From positions 172,533-236,532 of the forward strand of contig NZ_MTLG01000122.1 of assembly GCF_002192695.1 (NCBI RefSeq): 64,000 nt of DNA, in the 5' to 3' direction. A program made the position numbers and the translations under genes. The notes beneath the pieces were generated by a model, which was not told the DNA's origin, ran no database searches, and saw only the letters and a program-made list of their open reading frames with translations. The stretch is from Achromobacter xylosoxidans. Its GTDB lineage: Bacteria > Pseudomonadota > Gammaproteobacteria > Burkholderiales > Burkholderiaceae_B. Positions 60,072-64,000 of the stretch are shown piece by piece (within the stretch, counting starts at the first letter, position 1; the number at the start of each line of letters is the position of its first letter).

Positions 60072-60401
60072 TTAAGCTCCGACCTTGACCGTGATGTGGC
60101 AGGTCTGCTTCTCGATACGGTTGCCGCGGCCCTTGGCGCGAGCGGAGAAGCGCTTCATCGACTGAGCCTTGTCCACGAAAATCGTGGTGACCTTCAGTTC
60201 GTCGATGTCGGCGCCGTCGTTGTGCTCGGCGTTGGCGATGGCGGACTCGACAGCCTTCTTCAGGATGACGGCAGCCTTCTTCGGCGAGAAGGTGAGGATT
60301 TCCAGGGCACGACCGACCTTCTGGCCGCGGATCAGGTCCGCAACCAGACGGGTCTTCTGTGCCGAGATGTGAACCCCACGGATAATGGCAGTAGTTTCCA
60401 T
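60072..60401 (-). CDS. rplV: 50S ribosomal protein L22
   Basis: A 109-residue protein whose long hairpin lines the exit tunnel. GVHISAQKTRLVADLIRGQK and the hairpin region MKRFSARAKGRGNRIEKQTC are diagnostic; changes in this loop give macrolide resistance in other bacteria. Confidence 0.97.
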   Translation of the reverse strand: METTAIIRGVHISAQKTRLVADLIRGQKVGRALEILTFSPKKAAVILKKAVESAIANAEHNDGADIDELKVTTIFVDKAQSMKRFSARAKGRGNRIEKQTCHITVKVGA

Positions 60402-60404
60402 CGC

Positions 60405-60680
60405 TTACCTCTTCGCCTTCTTGTCCGCAGCGTGACCCTTGAACGTACGGGTCAGTGCGAACTCGCCCAGCTTGTGACCGACCATGTTCTCGTTGATGTA
60501 CACGGGAACGTGCTGCTTGCCGTTGTGCACAGCGATCGTCAGACCGATGAACTCGGGCAGGATCGTGGAGCGACGCGACCAGGTCTTGATCGGCTTCTTG
60601 TCTTTGCCCGCAACGGCCGTGTCCACCTTTTTGATCAGGTGAGCATCGACAAACGGGCCTTTCTTGATCGAACGTGACAT
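60405..60680 (-). CDS. rpsS: 30S ribosomal protein S19
   Basis: A 91-residue protein of the 30S head that interacts with S13. MSRSIKKGPFVDAHLIKKVD and WSRRSTILPEFIGLTIAVHN are conserved. It lies between rplB and rplV. Confidence 0.97.
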   Translation of the reverse strand: MSRSIKKGPFVDAHLIKKVDTAVAGKDKKPIKTWSRRSTILPEFIGLTIAVHNGKQHVPVYINENMVGHKLGEFALTRTFKGHAADKKAKR

Positions 60681-60692
60681 AGTGTTCGCCTC

Positions 60693-61520
60693 TTACTTGC
60701 GCTTGCGCCGTTGGACGATCATATTGTTCGTCCGCTTGTTGCGACGGGTCTTGAAACCCTTCGCCGGAGTGCCCCACGGGCTGACCGGTTCGCGTGCTTC
60801 ACCGGTACGGCCTTCGCCGCCACCGTGCGGGTGATCCACCGGGTTCATGGCAACGCCACGAACCGTCGGGCGGATACCGCGCCAACGCATTGCACCGGCC
60901 TTGCCGATTTGGCGCAGGCTGTGTTCTTCGTTACCGACTTCACCGATGGTGGCGCGGCATTCGATGTGCACACGGCGGACTTCACCCGAGCGCAGACGCA
61001 CTTGAGCGTAGATGCCTTCGCGAGCCAGCAGGACGGCGGAAGCGCCGGCCGAACGGACCATCTGAGCACCCTTGCCAGGCAGCATTTCGACGCAGTGAAT
61101 CGTCGTACCCACCGGGATGTTGCGGATCGGCAGCGTGTTGCCAGCGCGGATCGGGGCTTCGACGCCCGACAGCAGCGTGGCGCCAACTTCCAGACCGCGC
61201 GGAGCGATGATGTAGCGACGTTCGCCGTCGGCGTAGCACAGCAGAGCGATGTGCGCCGTACGGTTGGGGTCATACTCCAGGCGCTCGACCTTTGCCGGGA
61301 TGCCGTCCTTGTCGCGACGGAAGTCGACGACACGGTAGTGTTGCTTGTGGCCACCGCCACGATGACGGATCGTGATGTGACCGTTGTTGTTACGGCCAGA
61401 ACCACGGGTCTTCTTTTCCAGCAGCGGCGCGTAGGGCTCACCCTTGTGCAGGTTCGGGCTGACAACCTTCACCATGCCACGGCGGCCAGCCGAAGTCGGC
61501 TTAACTTTTACGAGGGCCAT
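60693..61520 (-). CDS. rplB: 50S ribosomal protein L2
   Basis: A 275-residue protein needed for subunit joining and peptidyl transfer. NNNGHITIRHRGGGHKQHYR and the conserved histidine segment GVAMNPVDHPHGGGEGRT are present. It is immediately after rplW with no gap. Confidence 0.98.
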   Translation of the reverse strand: MALVKVKPTSAGRRGMVKVVSPNLHKGEPYAPLLEKKTRGSGRNNNGHITIRHRGGGHKQHYRVVDFRRDKDGIPAKVERLEYDPNRTAHIALLCYADGERRYIIAPRGLEVGATLLSGVEAPIRAGNTLPIRNIPVGTTIHCVEMLPGKGAQMVRSAGASAVLLAREGIYAQVRLRSGEVRRVHIECRATIGEVGNEEHSLRQIGKAGAMRWRGIRPTVRGVAMNPVDHPHGGGEGRTGEAREPVSPWGTPAKGFKTRRNKRTNNMIVQRRKRK

Positions 61521-61817
61521 TTACTTCACCTCCGCAAAGTCGATTTCCTGGCCGTCCTTGAGCGACACGTAAGCCTTGCGCTCATTGCGACGGCGGCCAA
61601 CGAATCGGCCAAAGCGCTTGACTTTGCCCTTACGGTTGAGGACCTGCACGGACTCGACCTGCACCTTGAAGAGCAGTTCGACGGCAGCCTTGATTTCCGG
61701 CTTGGTAGCGTCAGCCACGACACGGAAAGCGACTTGCTGATTCTTCTCGGCAACGAAGGTGGCCTTTTCGGTCACGATCGGGGCCAGAATGACTTGCATC
61801 AAGCGTTCAGCGTTCAT
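61521..61817 (-). CDS. rplW: 50S ribosomal protein L23
   Basis: A 98-residue tunnel-exit protein, the main trigger-factor and SRP docking site. LAPIVTEKATFVAEKNQQVA and NRKGKVKRFGRFVGRRRNER are typical. Its start overlaps the rplD stop by four bases. Confidence 0.97.
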   Translation of the reverse strand: MNAERLMQVILAPIVTEKATFVAEKNQQVAFRVVADATKPEIKAAVELLFKVQVESVQVLNRKGKVKRFGRFVGRRRNERKAYVSLKDGQEIDFAEVK

Positions 61818-62434
61818 CCCAGCATCTCCTCGAGTTGAGCGATGGCCGGCTTGGTGATCAGCACTTTCTTGTAGTGGACCAGCGACAACGGATCGGCATA
61901 ACGGGGCTCGACAACAGCAACGTGCGGCAGGTTGCGGGTGGCGAGGTAAACATTTTCATCAACGCTGTCGGTGATGATCAGGACCGAGTCCAGGCCCAGG
62001 CTCTTCAGCTTGGCAGCTGCGTCCTTGGTCTTGGGCGATGCCAGATCAAACGATTCGACGACGGCGATGCGGTCTTCGCGAGCGAGCTGCGACAGGATCG
62101 AACGGATCCCGGCGCGGTACATCTTCTTGTTGACCTTCTGGCTGAAGTTCTCTTCCGGCGAGTTCGGGAAAATCCGACCACCGCCACGCCACAACGGCGA
62201 CGAAGTCATACCAGCGCGTGCGCGGCCGGTACCCTTCTGGCGCCAGGGCTTCTTGGTCGAGTGCTTGACTTCAGTGCGATCCTTCTGAGCGCGGTTACCC
62301 GAACGGGCGTTGGCTTGGAAAGCCACCACGATCTGATGAATCAGCGCTTCGTTGAAGTCACGGCCGAAGATGGTGTCGGGTGCGCTGAACGTAGCAGCGG
62401 CCTGACCTTGGTCGTTCAGGAGCTTGAGATCCAT
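61814..62434 (-). CDS. rplD: 50S ribosomal protein L4
   Basis: A 206-residue protein with an extended loop in the tunnel (GTGRARAGMTSSPLWRGGGR). In E. coli L4 represses the S10 operon by attenuation and at translation. Here the operon starts one gene upstream, at rplC. Confidence 0.97.
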   Translation of the reverse strand: MDLKLLNDQGQAAATFSAPDTIFGRDFNEALIHQIVVAFQANARSGNRAQKDRTEVKHSTKKPWRQKGTGRARAGMTSSPLWRGGGRIFPNSPEENFSQKVNKKMYRAGIRSILSQLAREDRIAVVESFDLASPKTKDAAAKLKSLGLDSVLIITDSVDENVYLATRNLPHVAVVEPRYADPLSLVHYKKVLITKPAIAQLEEMLG

Positions 62435-62438
62435 TTAC

Positions 62439-63128
62439 TTACGCTCCCTTCTTGGCCGGGGCCTTGATGGCCGGGCGCACGACGATGTCGGCGCCAGCGT
62501 GGCCGGGGACAGCGCCCTTGACCAGCAGCAGGCCGCGCTCAACGTCAACGCGAACGACGTCGAGGTTTTGAACGGTGCGGGTGACATCACCCAGGTGACC
62601 GGCCATGCGCTTACCCGGGAAAATACGGCCCGGATCTTGAGCTTGACCAATCGAGCCCGGGACGCGGTGCGAACGGGAGTTACCGTGCGACGCGCGCTGC
62701 GAACCGAAGTTGTGACGCTTGATGGTACCGGCGAAGCCTTTACCAATGGTGGTGCCCGTGACGTCGACCTGTTGGCCGGCTTCGAACACCGATTCCACGG
62801 CGATCACGGAACCGGCCGCAAATTCAGCGGCGCGAGCGGGATCAAGGCGGAATTCTTTGAGGATGCTACCGGCTTCAGCGCCGGCTTTGGCGTAGTGGCC
62901 CGTTTGCGGCTGAGCCACACGCGAGGCACGACGAGTGCCATAAGCCACCTGGATCGCGGCGTAGCCGTCGGTTTCCAGCGACTTAACTTGGGTCACACGG
63001 TTGTTCGACACGTCCAGCACGGTCACCGGGATGGATTCACCTTCCTCGGTAAAAATGCGGGTCATGCCGACCTTGCGACCCACCAGCCCCAGCCGGTGAG
63101 CGGCGGGCGTGGGTGTCGAATTCGACAT
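62439..63128 (-). CDS. rplC: 50S ribosomal protein L3
   Basis: A 229-residue protein that starts 50S assembly. The start MSNSTPTPAAHRLGLVGRKV has GGAG 6 bases upstream; a longer frame running back into the leader is not coding. The loop near the peptidyl transferase centre, GSIGQAQDPGRIFPGKRMAG, contains the Gln that PrmB methylates in E. coli. It is the first gene after the new promoter, not rpsJ as in E. coli. Confidence 0.97.
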   Translation of the reverse strand: MSNSTPTPAAHRLGLVGRKVGMTRIFTEEGESIPVTVLDVSNNRVTQVKSLETDGYAAIQVAYGTRRASRVAQPQTGHYAKAGAEAGSILKEFRLDPARAAEFAAGSVIAVESVFEAGQQVDVTGTTIGKGFAGTIKRHNFGSQRASHGNSRSHRVPGSIGQAQDPGRIFPGKRMAGHLGDVTRTVQNLDVVRVDVERGLLLVKGAVPGHAGADIVVRPAIKAPAKKGA

Positions 63129-63312
63129 CGTTTTCTCCATTCCCGACTGCGATTGGTCGGGGCTAATCAGGCAAAAGGTAACGGCCTTTGCCCTACGACT
63201 ATGTTCAACCTGGTTCAAATTCAGGCGAGGTCCGCCTTTCTTTTCCCCATAGTTGCTCTTGCCACAAAATGGCAAGCTTGGCATATTAGCATGTTTTTTT
63301 CAGTCAGCACAA
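63129..63312 (-). promoter_or_regulatory. Promoter and leader of the rplC-rpsQ (S10) operon
   Basis: On the minus strand TTGTGC (63307-63312) and TAATAT (63283-63288) are 18 bases apart. Transcription should start near 63276, giving a leader of about 148 nt that begins with a hairpin (CTTGCCA/TGGCAAG, 63258-63276). The E. coli S10 leader is of similar length and mediates L4 attenuation; an analogous role here is inferred. The rest of the 438-base gap up to rpsJ holds no gene. Confidence 0.55.
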
Positions 63313-63492
63313 GCACTTAGCGTGCTTCGGCGCCACAGCAAAGGGCCATTTCGCCACAATTCGCTGGTCTGGGCAGTGGCAGCGCGCCTGGCGGACCTGG
63401 TTGCGGCAGTGAGCACACGCTAACTAGATCTTGGGAAAGGTGGACGTCCTGCCCAACTCCGGACAGGCGCCGCGCCAGGCTTGCCCAAAAAC

Positions 63493-63527
63493 AAAATGGC
63501 CGCACTCACAAGGAATGCGGCCATTTT
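63493..63527. terminator. Terminator between rpsJ and rplC
   Basis: AAAATGGCCGCA (63493-63504) and TGCGGCCATTTT (63516-63527) form a perfect 12-bp stem. The A tract before it gives a T tract on the minus strand, 40 bases after the rpsJ stop. It ends the tuf-rpsJ transcript. Confidence 0.88.
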
Positions 63528-63566
63528 TTTCGTGCCTGCCGGCGAAGGTAGCAGGCCCGATACGCT

Positions 63567-63878
63567 TTACTGCAGCGCGATTTCGACGTCGACGCCAGCC
63601 GGCAGGTCCAGACGCATCAGGGCGTCAACGGTCTTGTCGGTGGGATCAACGATGTCCATCAGGCGCTGGTGCGTGCGGATTTCGAACTGGTCACGCGACG
63701 TCTTGTTGACGTGCGGCGAACGCAGGACGTCATAGCGACGGATACGCGTGGGCAGCGGCACCGGGCCGCGGACAACGGCGCCGGTACGCTTGGCGGTATC
63801 GACGATTTCAGCGGCCGACTGATCGATCAGCTTGTAATCGAAGGCTTTCAAGCGGATACGGATCTTTTGGTTTTTCAT
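63567..63878 (-). CDS. rpsJ: 30S ribosomal protein S10 / NusE
   Basis: A 103-residue protein of the 30S head that also acts in transcription antitermination as NusE. MKNQKIRIRLKAFDYKLIDQ and GPVPLPTRIRRYDVLRSPHV are diagnostic. It follows tuf and is followed by a terminator, so it belongs to the str-type transcript rather than to the S10 operon. Confidence 0.98.
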   Translation of the reverse strand: MKNQKIRIRLKAFDYKLIDQSAAEIVDTAKRTGAVVRGPVPLPTRIRRYDVLRSPHVNKTSRDQFEIRTHQRLMDIVDPTDKTVDALMRLDLPAGVDVEIALQ

Positions 63879-63952
63879 GGCGTTTCCTAAAGAACGAGAG
63901 GCGAAGGCGACGAGGCCGCCCTCGCTGATTGTTTGCTGCTAAGGGATCCGAA

Positions 63953-64000
63953 TTACTTCAGGATCTTGGCGACGACGCCGGCGCCGACGGTACGACCGCC
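63953..64000 (-). CDS. tuf: Elongation factor Tu, C-terminal end (partial)
   Basis: Only the last 15 codons are in the window: GGRTVGAGVVAKILK, the conserved C-terminus of EF-Tu, which carries aminoacyl-tRNA to the ribosome. The rest lies beyond the right edge. The gap of 74 bases to rpsJ contains no gene. Confidence 0.93.
   Translation of the reverse strand, partial: GGRTVGAGVVAKILK

Overview
The window is about 64 kb of a GC-rich betaproteobacterial chromosome, most likely Achromobacter or Bordetella (Alcaligenaceae). The evidence is the gene order ssb / MFS / uvrA, a Bug-type periplasmic binding protein, DUF4148 proteins, a ResB/ResC (system II) cytochrome c maturation pair, and the ribosomal protein set. 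No tRNA, rRNA, CRISPR array or intact insertion sequence was seen.

Layout. 1-4.1 kb is an accessory stretch: two tandem DUF4148 genes on the minus strand (one cut by the window edge), three copies of an 18-bp palindrome, the start of a truncated gene, decayed sequence, and a lone secreted protein of 782 residues with lower GC than its surroundings. 4.1-16 kb holds ssb, an MFS exporter, uvrA, a glutathione S-transferase, a LysR / Bug-binding-protein / M20 amidohydrolase unit, and the dgt-aroB-aroK cluster. 16-27 kb is core: mrcA (PBP1A), cyaY, lptM-lysA, the cytochrome c assembly genes with a c4-type cytochrome, engB-hemB. 26.8-36.1 kb is a catabolic island: an EamA transporter, a complete Liv-type ABC transporter (including a LivM-LivG fusion), an SDR, an FAD-dependent dehydrogenase and a divergent IclR regulator. 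36.2-39 kb returns to core genes (dsbD, cutA, a HIT protein).

39-64 kb is the ribosomal protein super-cluster, entirely on the minus strand, from tuf (partial) and rpsJ down to rpoA and rplQ. It is split between rpsQ and rplN by 10.3 kb of unrelated genes: a secreted coiled-coil protein, a second complete Liv-type ABC transporter, an alpha/beta hydrolase, an AraC regulator, an aldehyde dehydrogenase and an LpxO-like hydroxylase. A strong terminator after rpsQ and a sigma70-like promoter with a leader of about 250 nt before rplN show how each half is transcribed separately. A terminator and a new promoter also separate rpsJ from rplC.

How it works together. The two Liv islands each pair a high-affinity uptake system with enzymes (FAD dehydrogenase plus SDR in one; hydrolase, and perhaps the aldehyde dehydrogenase, in the other) and a dedicated regulator, so each probably imports and degrades an organic acid or ester; the substrates cannot be read from sequence. 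The least explained items are the 782-residue secreted protein, the palindrome regulon around the DUF4148 genes, and the interrupted ribosomal cluster.
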